From: an uncultured Collinsella sp.
Lineage (GTDB): Bacteria > Actinomycetota > Coriobacteriia > Coriobacteriales > Coriobacteriaceae
Length of the DNA stretch: 8,049 nucleotides
Assembly (NCBI GenBank): GCA_902491895.1
Contig: CABUJH010000071.1
Location: 1-8,049 of the forward strand
Direction: 5' to 3'
Positions 1-5,507 of this stretch are shown piece by piece; within the stretch, counting starts at the first letter, position 1; each line of letters begins with the position of its first letter. The position numbers and the translations under genes are program-made. The notes below the pieces were generated by a model, which made no database searches, had not been told where the DNA came from, and worked only from the letters and a program-made list of their open reading frames with translations.

Positions 1-191
1 TGTTGACGCGCCCCCGCAGTGCCCGCTTCCCCCAAGGACAATTATCAGTGCAGGTCACAGACTTGTGCTCTGTTGGTGTGGTCGGGGATTCGGTAAAAGT
101 CTACTCACTTAGTTTTGCGTGATGAATATTGTCCGCAACGAGACCCCAGACGGGGTGATTCCATCGCAAATTCCGGTGACCGGGCAGCTAA
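1..191. other. Intergenic stretch beyond the flippase stop
   Basis: No convincing gene is visible here. The longest open stretches are under 40 codons and lack a ribosome binding site. An ACCCC-AGAC-GGGGT stem with a tetraloop lies near positions 143-157, and a CCGGT/ACCGG inverted repeat lies at about 173-184. Neither is followed by a T run on the minus strand, so I do not call a terminator for the flippase gene. Confidence 0.4.
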
Positions 192-1772
192 TTAGGCGCC
201 GTATGGGTTGCGGTCGCGTTCGATGCGTTGGCGGATGTGGGCGTACTCGATAATCAGTAGCACCAGGAGTAGGGCCATGATGGCTAGGTAGCTCACCACA
301 GCGCCCATCAGACCCAGCAGCTTAATCAGGATCACCGGCAGCACCACGCTTACGGCGAAGCAGATCAGGTAGATCTTGGTGACGTCTCCAGCGTGGCGCA
401 GCACCGTGATGATGGCGTAGATAAAGTCGATGGCCGCGGTGACGCCGCCGGCGACGACCATCAGCAGCGCCAGCGTACGGTAGCGTTCAAAGCTGAGGCC
501 GTACATAAAGCTCATGAGGGAAATACCGGGACCTGCCATAAATGCGGCGCACATGCCGGTGATGACCACGATCAGCGCCATAACGGCAACAATAATCAGG
601 TCAAAGCGACGACGCTTGCGAGGATTAGCCCAAATGCTCGACAAGCGCAGGAGCTGCGGTTTATAGACAAATCCAATGCTCAACAGAATAGCCTGAGCTG
701 GAAAAAACAGGGCATTAAAGTACAGCTGGTATTTGTAGGCCAGTGTTCCTTCCATCACAAACTTGGGCATGCTCTCGATAAGATTGAACAGGAATAGCGC
801 GCCAAAGAGTGGGGCGCACTGGACAAACAGGTGGCCGACCTCGCGCAGGCTTACGCGGCGCGATTTTTCGGTCTCGAGCAGGGCGAGCGGCGCGGTGACC
901 AGCACGAGCGAGGCGATCGCGGCGATGCCCATGGCCATGGCCGCGATGGGCATGCTGCGCGTGAGGAACAGCGCCACGCTGAAGACAGCGATGACGCCGA
1001 CGGAGCGTAGCGTTTGGCTCATGCCAGCCAGGTAGAGCTTGTCGGCCTGCTGCAGGCGGCCTTCGTACACGTCGGCGACGCCGTCGATGACCTTATACAG
1101 GTAGACGCCCAGGCCGATCGTCGCCATCTGCGTGTCATAGCCGCGGGCGCTGCTGTACATGAGGCCGCAGCCTAGGGCGAGCGCTCCGCAAAGCCAGCGG
1201 TTGAGCTGGTAGGAGGCAAAGGACGTCTTTTCGTCGATGTCCGAGACCTGGAAATTGCGCACGCCGTAGTTGCACGCGATCATGATGAGCGTGCCGGTGA
1301 CAAAGGCGATGGAGAACTTGCCGGCTTCTTCGGCGCCCACGAGCTGCGTAGACACGATGGTGAGCAACGGAAACGCCAGACCCCACACGGCGGTGCCGAG
1401 GGTGTTCCAAAGATAGTCACGGCTGGTGGCGTGCTCTTCGTATTCAGCCTCTTGCGTGGAGAACCCACCGCCGTAGACGGTGCCGAGCAGACGGTTCCAC
1501 CAAGCGTTGGCCATGCGGCGGACGGGGCCGGGCTCCCGATCGCGTTCGCGCCGGCGACGTGTGGCTTGGCTGCTATCGGGCCCGCCGGCGTTGCGCTGAC
1601 TCAGCTCTTGGATGCGTGCGAGTTCCTCGGCAGTGTGCGAGGCAGGGAAGAGGCCGTTCTCGATGCGGCCGCCCTGGGCCTTCGCGGCGCCGTCTCTCGA
1701 TGCAGCGGGGTTGGAGGTGCCGTTGCGGCGGGCGATGGCGCGGCGAATGCTATCGAGGGGCGTGATGCTCAA
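192..1772 (-). CDS. Polysaccharide flippase-like membrane protein (MOP/Wzx-type)
   Basis: This is probably an inner-membrane transporter that flips lipid-linked glycans for surface polysaccharide assembly. The assignment comes from overall character, not a signature motif. The protein is 526 residues. Residues 1-119 are hydrophilic and rich in Arg/Glu (for example TRRRRERDRE at 71-80). About 11-12 hydrophobic helices follow, roughly at 124-144, 152-172, 192-208, 215-232, 256-272, 274-298, 313-331, 355-371, 391-413, 433-455, 467-485 and 487-509. Basic loops (NPRKRRR at 383-389) and a charged C-terminus suit a cytoplasmic side. The EEAGKFSIAFVTGTLIMIACNYG stretch in helix 2 resembles Wzx proteins. 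I chose the TTG at 1772 because AAAGGA (1780-1785) sits 7 nt upstream. An in-frame ATG at 1880 lies inside an intergenic repeat and has no such site. Alternatives are another multidrug/oligosaccharide exporter of the same superfamily. Confidence 0.7.
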   Translation of the reverse strand: MSITPLDSIRRAIARRNGTSNPAASRDGAAKAQGGRIENGLFPASHTAEELARIQELSQRNAGGPDSSQATRRRRERDREPGPVRRMANAWWNRLLGTVYGGGFSTQEAEYEEHATSRDYLWNTLGTAVWGLAFPLLTIVSTQLVGAEEAGKFSIAFVTGTLIMIACNYGVRNFQVSDIDEKTSFASYQLNRWLCGALALGCGLMYSSARGYDTQMATIGLGVYLYKVIDGVADVYEGRLQQADKLYLAGMSQTLRSVGVIAVFSVALFLTRSMPIAAMAMGIAAIASLVLVTAPLALLETEKSRRVSLREVGHLFVQCAPLFGALFLFNLIESMPKFVMEGTLAYKYQLYFNALFFPAQAILLSIGFVYKPQLLRLSSIWANPRKRRRFDLIIVAVMALIVVITGMCAAFMAGPGISLMSFMYGLSFERYRTLALLMVVAGGVTAAIDFIYAIITVLRHAGDVTKIYLICFAVSVVLPVILIKLLGLMGAVVSYLAIMALLLVLLIIEYAHIRQRIERDRNPYGA

Positions 1773-1800
1773 AGCGGAGTCCTTTCTATTGCTGCGCTCT

Positions 1801-1819
1801 AGTATAGACACCGCGGTGT
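1801..1819 (-). promoter_or_regulatory. -10 box and palindrome upstream of the flippase gene
   Basis: On the minus strand a TATACT -10 hexamer occupies 1806-1801, about 16 nt upstream of the AAAGGA ribosome binding site. No acceptable -35 box lies 16-18 nt further upstream. Instead a perfect 12-bp palindrome, ACACCGCGGTGT (1808-1819), abuts the -10 box. The poor -35 with an adjacent dyad suggests a regulated promoter, but this is inference. Confidence 0.4.
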
Positions 1820-1874
1820 TCGCTCGTGTTTTTGAACAGGTTGTTCGATAATTTCGGCTGCGCCATTCGGTAGT

Positions 1875-2009
1875 CGGCACTTAGGGACGTTCCTTATGTG
1901 CCGGCACTTTGGGAACGTCCCTAAGTGCCGGCATCCGGGGGCGCTCCTTGAATGTTGCCTGTTCAAGAGTGTTCCCAATGACTAGGCGTTTAAAAACGTC
2001 CCCAATGAC
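1875..2009. repeat. Degenerate 27-bp-period tandem repeat with 19-bp inverted arms
   Basis: Five units start at 1875, 1902, 1929, 1956 and 1983, each 27 bp long. The first three begin CGGCA. All share a core resembling GGNACGTTCC about 10-20 bases in, and the last two end CCCAATGAC. Units 1 and 2 also form a perfect inverted repeat: CGGCACTTAGGGACGTTCC (1875-1893) against its exact complement at 1912-1930, with an 18-nt loop that holds the palindrome GTGCCGGCAC (1898-1907). CCCAATGACTAGGC occurs twice (1974-1987 and 2001-2014). This looks like an intergenic repeat family. I see no transposase, and no T run that would make it an obvious terminator. Confidence 0.6.
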
Positions 2010-2053
2010 TAGGCCGCTTGCCTGCGATTTTTGACCGTTGGGCGGGCTTGCCG

Positions 2054-2110
2054 CCCTTGCCGCAAAAACGTTTTTGCATATCGGGTACAACGGGCTTTAC
2101 GTGAGTAAAG
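2054..2110 (+). promoter_or_regulatory. Putative pckA control region with 16-bp perfect palindrome
   Basis: A perfect 16-bp palindrome, GCAAAAACGTTTTTGC, spans 2062-2077. A weak promoter can be drawn around it: TTGCCG (2054-2059), a 17-nt spacer and CATATC (2077-2082). The dyad would then fill the spacer, where a bound repressor blocks RNA polymerase. An even dyad with central CG is typical of LacI-family operators, although this one lacks the outer TG/CA of a CcpA cre site. A small hairpin with a GTGA loop (2095-2110) follows in the leader. Confidence 0.4.
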
Positions 2111-2151
2111 TGCGCGCCGCGTCCACGTGTCGCGTTTTTAAAGGAGGCCCC

Positions 2152-3822
2152 ATGCCTGGTGTTACCCCTGCAGAAGTTCTGTCCAACTTTGGTATTACGC
2201 TCGTTGAAGATCCCGCCGAGAATCAACCCCGTCTGCTGGTGGACCTGCCGGCGGCAGAGCTTGTCGAGCACGCTATTCGTCGCAAAGAGGGCCGTATGGC
2301 TTCTAATGGCGCGCTCGTGATCGAGACGGGGGAGCGCACTGGTCGTTCGCCCAACGATCGTTTTATCGTTGACACCCCCGATGTTCACGACAAGATCGCC
2401 TGGGGTGCGGTCAACCGCCCACTGTCCGTCGAGAGCTATGAGGCCATCAAGGCCGGCATCGTCGACTATCTCAACGAGCGCGACGTGTTCGTCACCCGCG
2501 GCATGGCGGGCGCCGACCGCAACCACACGCGTCGCCTGCTCGTTGCCTGCGAGCGTGCCAGCCAGGCACTCTTTATTAAGCAGATGCTCGCCCGCCCGCT
2601 TGCCCGCGAAATCGCGCGCACCGGCGAACCCGACTTCTGCGTGCTCGCAGCGCCCGGTTACCAGTGCGACCCCGCCATCAAGGGCCTCAACTCCAGTGCC
2701 GCCGTGGTCATCAACTTCCAGGAGCGCGTGATTTTGGTCGCGGGTACCGGCTACTCCGGCGAAATCAAAAAGTCCATCTTCAGTGTCATGAACTACCTGC
2801 TGCCTGTCGAGGACGACGTGCTGCCCATGCATTGCTCGGCCAGCATGGACCCCGTCACGCACGAGACTGCCGTGTTCTTTGGCCTGTCCGGCACGGGCAA
2901 GACCACGCTTTCTGCCAACCCCACGCGCCTGCTGATCGGCGACGACGAGCACGGCTGGTCCGACATGGGCATCTTCAACATCGAGGGTGGCTGCTACGCA
3001 AAATGCGAGGGCCTGGACGCCTTCCACGAGCCCGAGATCTTCAACGCCGTCCGTTTTGGCGCCATTTGCGAAAACGTGGTGCTCGACGAGAACCGCAAGC
3101 CCAACTACGACGACATCTCGATCACGCACAACACGCGCGTGGCCTATCCCGTGGAGCACATTCCTAACGCGTGGACTAAGGGCATGGGCACCACTCCGAG
3201 TGTCGTGCTGTTCCTGACTTGCGACGCTTTTGGCGTGCTGCCGCCCATCTCACGCCTGACGGCCGATGCCGCTATGTACCACTTTGTGACGGGCTTTACG
3301 GCTAAGATTCCCGGCACCGAGGTCGGCGTCACCGAGCCCACGCCCACGTTCTCTTCGCTGTTTGGCGAGCCGTTTATGCCGCTCGACCCCATGGTTTACG
3401 CCAAGATGCTTGGCGAGCGCATTGCCGACGGCCGCACGCGCGTGTACCTGGTCAACACCGGCTGGATTGGCGGCGGCTACGGCGTGGGTCATCGCATCGA
3501 GCTGGCCTACACGCGCTCGCTGGTCGAGCGCGCCCTCGACGGCACCATCGAGGACAGCGAGTTCGTGCACGACGACATCTTTAACGTTGACATTCCCACG
3601 ACGTGCCACGGCGTGCCCGATGGCATCCTGGTGCCGCGCCAATACTGGCAGAGCACCGCGCGCTACGACGAGGCCGCGCATAACTTGGCCGTGATGTTCG
3701 AGGAGAACTTCGAGAAGAAGTACTCGCACCTGCCCGAATCCGTTAAGGCCGCCGGTCCGCACGCTCAGGTGCACGCCGGCGCTCGTCATCGCGGTCGCGG
3801 CTTGCTGGGGCTCCGCCACTAG
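2152..3822 (+). CDS. pckA: Phosphoenolpyruvate carboxykinase (ATP)
   Basis: This cytoplasmic enzyme (EC 4.1.1.49) interconverts oxaloacetate + ATP with PEP + CO2 + ADP. It works in gluconeogenesis or, in many gut anaerobes, as the CO2-fixing anaplerotic step toward succinate. The protein is 556 residues against about 540 for E. coli PckA. Visible family signatures are TGRSPNDR (63-70, substrate Arg65), GEIKK (203-207, metal-ligand Lys207), MHCSA with His227, the P-loop GLSGTGKTT (244-252, Lys250), LIGDDEHGW (261-269, metal-ligand Asp265), NTRVAYP with Arg329, and the TCDAFGVLPP and GTEVGVTEPTPTFS blocks. The ATG at 2152 is chosen because AAAGGAGG (about 2140-2147) precedes it and the family N-terminus starts there. 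Upstream in-frame ATG codons sit in the leader. The usual family ending AAGP-x is at 533-537, and about 18 further residues rich in His, Arg and Gly follow. The gene diverges from the flippase gene and looks monocistronic. Confidence 0.96.
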   Translation: MPGVTPAEVLSNFGITLVEDPAENQPRLLVDLPAAELVEHAIRRKEGRMASNGALVIETGERTGRSPNDRFIVDTPDVHDKIAWGAVNRPLSVESYEAIKAGIVDYLNERDVFVTRGMAGADRNHTRRLLVACERASQALFIKQMLARPLAREIARTGEPDFCVLAAPGYQCDPAIKGLNSSAAVVINFQERVILVAGTGYSGEIKKSIFSVMNYLLPVEDDVLPMHCSASMDPVTHETAVFFGLSGTGKTTLSANPTRLLIGDDEHGWSDMGIFNIEGGCYAKCEGLDAFHEPEIFNAVRFGAICENVVLDENRKPNYDDISITHNTRVAYPVEHIPNAWTKGMGTTPSVVLFLTCDAFGVLPPISRLTADAAMYHFVTGFTAKIPGTEVGVTEPTPTFSSLFGEPFMPLDPMVYAKMLGERIADGRTRVYLVNTGWIGGGYGVGHRIELAYTRSLVERALDGTIEDSEFVHDDIFNVDIPTTCHGVPDGILVPRQYWQSTARYDEAAHNLAVMFEENFEKKYSHLPESVKAAGPHAQVHAGARHRGRGLLGLRH

Positions 3823-3837
3823 CGTCGCCTCAGACCT

Positions 3838-3879
3838 ACAACCACCATAGGGGGGGCTGTACACCTTTGTGGTCGTTTT
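3838..3879 (+). terminator. Decayed copy of the hairpin repeat after pckA
   Basis: AACCACCA (3840-3847) pairs with TGGTCGTT (3870-3877) apart from one C-C mismatch. The interior (a G run, then CTGTACACCTT) aligns with the GGGGACAGGCACCTT interior of the intact copy at 6374-6412. It starts 17 nt after the pckA stop and ends in GTTTTG, so it may still act as a weak terminator. It is the most diverged of the four copies in the window. Confidence 0.5.
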
Positions 3880-3906
3880 GCTCGCGCGGATGACTCGGGT
3901 TACAAT
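3878..3906 (+). promoter_or_regulatory. Sigma-70-type promoter for the B3/B4 gene leader
   Basis: TTGCTC (3878-3883) and TACAAT (3901-3906) are separated by exactly 17 nt. The predicted start is near 3912-3914. That leaves a leader of about 135 nt before the ATG at 4049. The -35 hexamer overlaps the last bases of the decayed hairpin repeat. It is the best-looking promoter in the window. Confidence 0.6.
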
Positions 3907-3912
3907 ACGCCT

Positions 3913-4010
3913 GACATATCGTCCCCTTCTCCGGATGGGGACAGCGCAAGCGCTCTTGTGACGGCACCGTAGGACTTTGAAGGTGGTCGTTGTAAGGGCG
4001 CTTTTTGTTT
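3913..4010 (+). ncRNA. Structured leader RNA or attenuator
   Basis: Directly after a good promoter, this roughly 98-nt stretch folds into three elements. First, GTCCCC (3921-3926) pairs with GGGGAC (3937-3942). Second, AGCG (3943-3946) can pair with CGCT (3951-3954). Third, a long terminator stem at 3948-4003 is followed by a T tract. The second and third elements share bases 3948-3954 and so exclude each other, as in an attenuator. I recognise no known riboswitch consensus and no T-box motif. It is either a transcription-attenuation leader for the B3/B4 gene or an independent small RNA. The 5' end is inferred from the promoter. Confidence 0.45.
3948..4010 (+). terminator. Intrinsic terminator inside the B3/B4 leader
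   Basis: The 5' arm at 3948-3968 pairs with the 3' arm at 3982-4003. There are 18 contiguous pairs including G-U pairs, then a one-base bulge (3985) and three more pairs, closed by a 13-nt loop (3969-3981). The stem base is AAGCGC/GCGCTT and runs into TTTTTGTTT (4002-4010). The stem uses five or more G-U pairs, which points to selection on RNA folding and not to a mobile DNA palindrome. The terminator lies about 38 nt before the start codon, so read-through is needed to express the gene from the promoter at 3878-3906. Confidence 0.65.
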
Positions 4011-4048
4011 AGGCGCTCGCGTTGGCGCGCACAATGAAGGGAGAGCGT

Positions 4049-4768
4049 ATGAAGAGCTTTATTGCCGAGGATTCATTCTGGGAGCTGTTTCCGCAGGCAG
4101 CGGTCGGTGTTGTGGTCGTGGAGGGCATGAAGCACACGGCTCAGATTCCTCAAGAGGACGTGGATGCGATTGCGGCGTTGCTCGACCGCGCCAATATCGA
4201 TGCGGAGCGTCATCTGACCAGCGATACTATCAGCGAGAACGCACCGGTCAAGGCATGGCGCGAGGCCTATCGTCTGTTCAAGACCAAAAAGGGCGCGCGC
4301 TGCTCGATCGAGAACTTGCTCAAACGCGTGCTCAAAGGAAAGCCGGTGGGCCACATTACGCCCGCGGTGGATATTTACAACACGGTGTCACTGACCTACG
4401 CGCTGCCCGTGGGAGGCGAGGATCTGCATGCGATCGAGGGAGACCTTCGCCTGAAGGTGACCGACGGTGGCGATGCGTTCTTGCCGCTTGGCGAGGAGGC
4501 GGACGATCCGACGCTGCCCGGCGAGCTCGCCTACATCGATGATGCGGGCGCCGTGTGCCGCTGCTGGAACTGGCGCGACGGCGTTCGAACGGCGCTGTCC
4601 GATGATTCGGCCGATGCGTTCCTGGCGATTGAGTGCGTGGAGCCCGAGCGGATGGGGGATTGCCAGGCTGCGATCGATCGCTTAGCCGAGCTGCTTGAGC
4701 GCTATCTGGGAGCGACGGTTGTCATTAAGACGCTTGTGACCCGCGACAATCCTTGCGTGGAGCTGTAG
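4049..4768 (+). CDS. Stand-alone B3/B4 domain protein (PheRS beta editing-domain relative)
   Basis: This 239-residue soluble protein belongs to the B3/B4 family, named for the tRNA-editing region of the phenylalanyl-tRNA synthetase beta subunit. Here the domain stands alone. A role in tRNA quality control is the usual guess, but I cannot assign a substrate. Family signatures are CSIENLLKRVLKGKPVGHITPAVDIYN (spread over 85-111), then VSLTYALPVGGEDL (113-126), GDLRLKV (131-137), PLGEE (146-150) and CRCWNWRDGVRT (170-181). The C-terminal part (200-239) has an amphipathic helix and a short strand, as in other members. The ATG at 4049 is preceded by AAGGGAG with 5 nt spacing. An in-frame ATG at 4022 region would add nine residues and has a poorer site. 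It lies behind a terminator-bearing leader and ahead of a terminator repeat, so it is a single-gene unit. Confidence 0.85.
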   Translation: MKSFIAEDSFWELFPQAAVGVVVVEGMKHTAQIPQEDVDAIAALLDRANIDAERHLTSDTISENAPVKAWREAYRLFKTKKGARCSIENLLKRVLKGKPVGHITPAVDIYNTVSLTYALPVGGEDLHAIEGDLRLKVTDGGDAFLPLGEEADDPTLPGELAYIDDAGAVCRCWNWRDGVRTALSDDSADAFLAIECVEPERMGDCQAAIDRLAELLERYLGATVVIKTLVTRDNPCVEL

Positions 4769-4794
4769 CGGCGCCTAGAACCTATTGATGCCCC

Positions 4795-4835
4795 AAACCA
4801 CCACAAAGGTGCCTGTCCCCTTTGTGGTGGTTTTT
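4795..4835 (+). terminator. Hairpin repeat, intact copy after the B3/B4 gene
   Basis: AAACCACCACAAAGG (4795-4809) pairs perfectly with its complement at 4819-4833, a 15-bp stem with loop TGCCTGTCC (4810-4818) and a T tract at 4831-4835. It starts 26 nt after the stop codon. It is an efficient-looking intrinsic terminator and a member of the dispersed repeat family found again at 6374 and 6779. Confidence 0.85.
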
Positions 4836-4868
4836 ATGTTGATGGGTTAACAAATGGGGTATTTGGGT

Positions 4869-4905
4869 ACGGGTGTCGCCTTATGCGACTAAGATGTTTA
4901 CCCGT
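4869..4905. promoter_or_regulatory. Nested inverted repeats upstream of the MarR gene
   Basis: GTCGC-cttat-GCGAC (4875-4889) is nested inside ACGGGT (4869-4874) and ACCCGT (4900-4905). A TAAGAT that could act as a -10 box (4890-4895) lies between the arms. MarR proteins commonly bind dyads that overlap their own promoter, so this is a candidate autoregulatory operator about 35-70 nt before the start. The promoter assignment is weak because no good -35 is correctly spaced. Confidence 0.3.
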
Positions 4906-4938
4906 TAGCATTATGCAAGCGAAAGGCGGTCGTCTCCC

Positions 4939-5388
4939 ATGCAGCAGAGCGACGAGACACGTTTCGAGGACTTTGTCGGACTGATCAGCGGACTCTACAA
5001 GGAGATCCAGCGCATTAAGACGTCTGAGGGCGCAAGGCTGGGTCTCAAGGGCTCCGACGTTATGTGCCTGTACTATCTTGAGCGCAGCAAGGACGGCCTG
5101 ACTGGCGCCGACCTGGCTCGCATGGCAGGCGTGACCCGCGCCGCCGTCTCGCGTACGCTGGCGCATCTGGAGGAGGGTGGCTACGTCGAGGTCGATGATT
5201 CGGGCGATGCCGCCGTTAAGTATCGTGCTCCGGTGCGCCTGACCGCTCTGGGCGGCGAGAGCATGAGCGAGGCGGACCGCATCATTCGCGAGGTGCTCGA
5301 TACCACCGGTAAGGCTATGGGTGTGGAACAGCGCGAGCAGATGTATGCGTCGCTGCGCACGATTCTCAACACCCTGCGCGAGATCTAA
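4939..5388 (+). CDS. MarR-family winged-helix transcriptional regulator
   Basis: This 149-residue DNA-binding regulator has normal length for the MarR family, whose members act as dimers and usually release DNA on binding a small ligand. The N-terminal helices (about 8-30) and C-terminal helices (about 108-147) would form the dimer interface. LTGADLARMAGVTRAAVSRTLAHLEEGGYV (54-83) is the helix-turn-helix, with the recognition helix at about 65-78. DDSGDAAVKYRAPVRLT (86-102) is the wing and its closing strand. The ATG at 4939 follows AAAGGCGG by 9 nt. DegV begins 119 nt downstream with no terminator between, so the two are probably co-transcribed. By analogy with streptococcal FabT, a MarR protein controlling fatty-acid genes, it may sense or control lipid supply. 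That is inference from the neighbour only. Confidence 0.85.
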   Translation: MQQSDETRFEDFVGLISGLYKEIQRIKTSEGARLGLKGSDVMCLYYLERSKDGLTGADLARMAGVTRAAVSRTLAHLEEGGYVEVDDSGDAAVKYRAPVRLTALGGESMSEADRIIREVLDTTGKAMGVEQREQMYASLRTILNTLREI

Positions 5389-5452
5389 GGCCGCCAAGGC
5401 ATTTGCTTCCAATTAACAACTGCATAGTCCCGTTTGAGTGCGTATGCCGTGC

Positions 5453-5478
5453 CGGGGCATTGCTGTCAAAATTCCCCG
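5453..5478 (+). other. Stem-loop in the marR-degV gap
   Basis: CGGGGCATT (5453-5461) pairs with AATTCCCCG (5470-5478) except for one C-T mismatch, with an 8-nt loop. It ends about 17 nt before the degV ribosome binding site and has no T run, so it is not a terminator. It could affect degV translation or mRNA processing. I see no convincing separate promoter in the 119-nt gap. Confidence 0.25.
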
Positions 5479-5507
5479 CGAGAAGTCCGCGAAAGAAAGG
5501 ATTCGCT

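Noticed and set aside
1773..1880. In-frame 36-codon extension of the flippase to an ATG at 1880
   Set aside because: It would start inside the 27-bp repeat, has no ribosome binding site and runs through the -10 box. The TTG at 1772 has a well-placed AAAGGA.
1875..2014. CRISPR-like array, because of the regular 27-bp period
   Set aside because: The units are contiguous and diverged, with no unique spacers between conserved repeats, and no cas gene is present.
2062..2077. Canonical CcpA cre site at pckA
   Set aside because: The central CG and flanking A/T bases fit, but the outer TG and CA of the cre consensus are absent at the required positions.
1990..3159. Long open frame on the minus strand, antisense to pckA
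   Set aside because: It overlaps pckA, whose protein carries all family motifs. GC-rich codon bias commonly keeps the antisense frame open, and the predicted protein shows no recognisable domain or ribosome binding site.
3250..3864. Second antisense open frame over the 3' part of pckA
   Set aside because: Same codon-bias shadow effect. Its start lies in the decayed hairpin repeat and no family is recognisable.
3907..4048. T-box or known riboswitch in the B3/B4 leader
   Set aside because: I find no T-box TGGNACCGCG motif and no consensus of the common riboswitches. The terminator stem alone does not identify a class.
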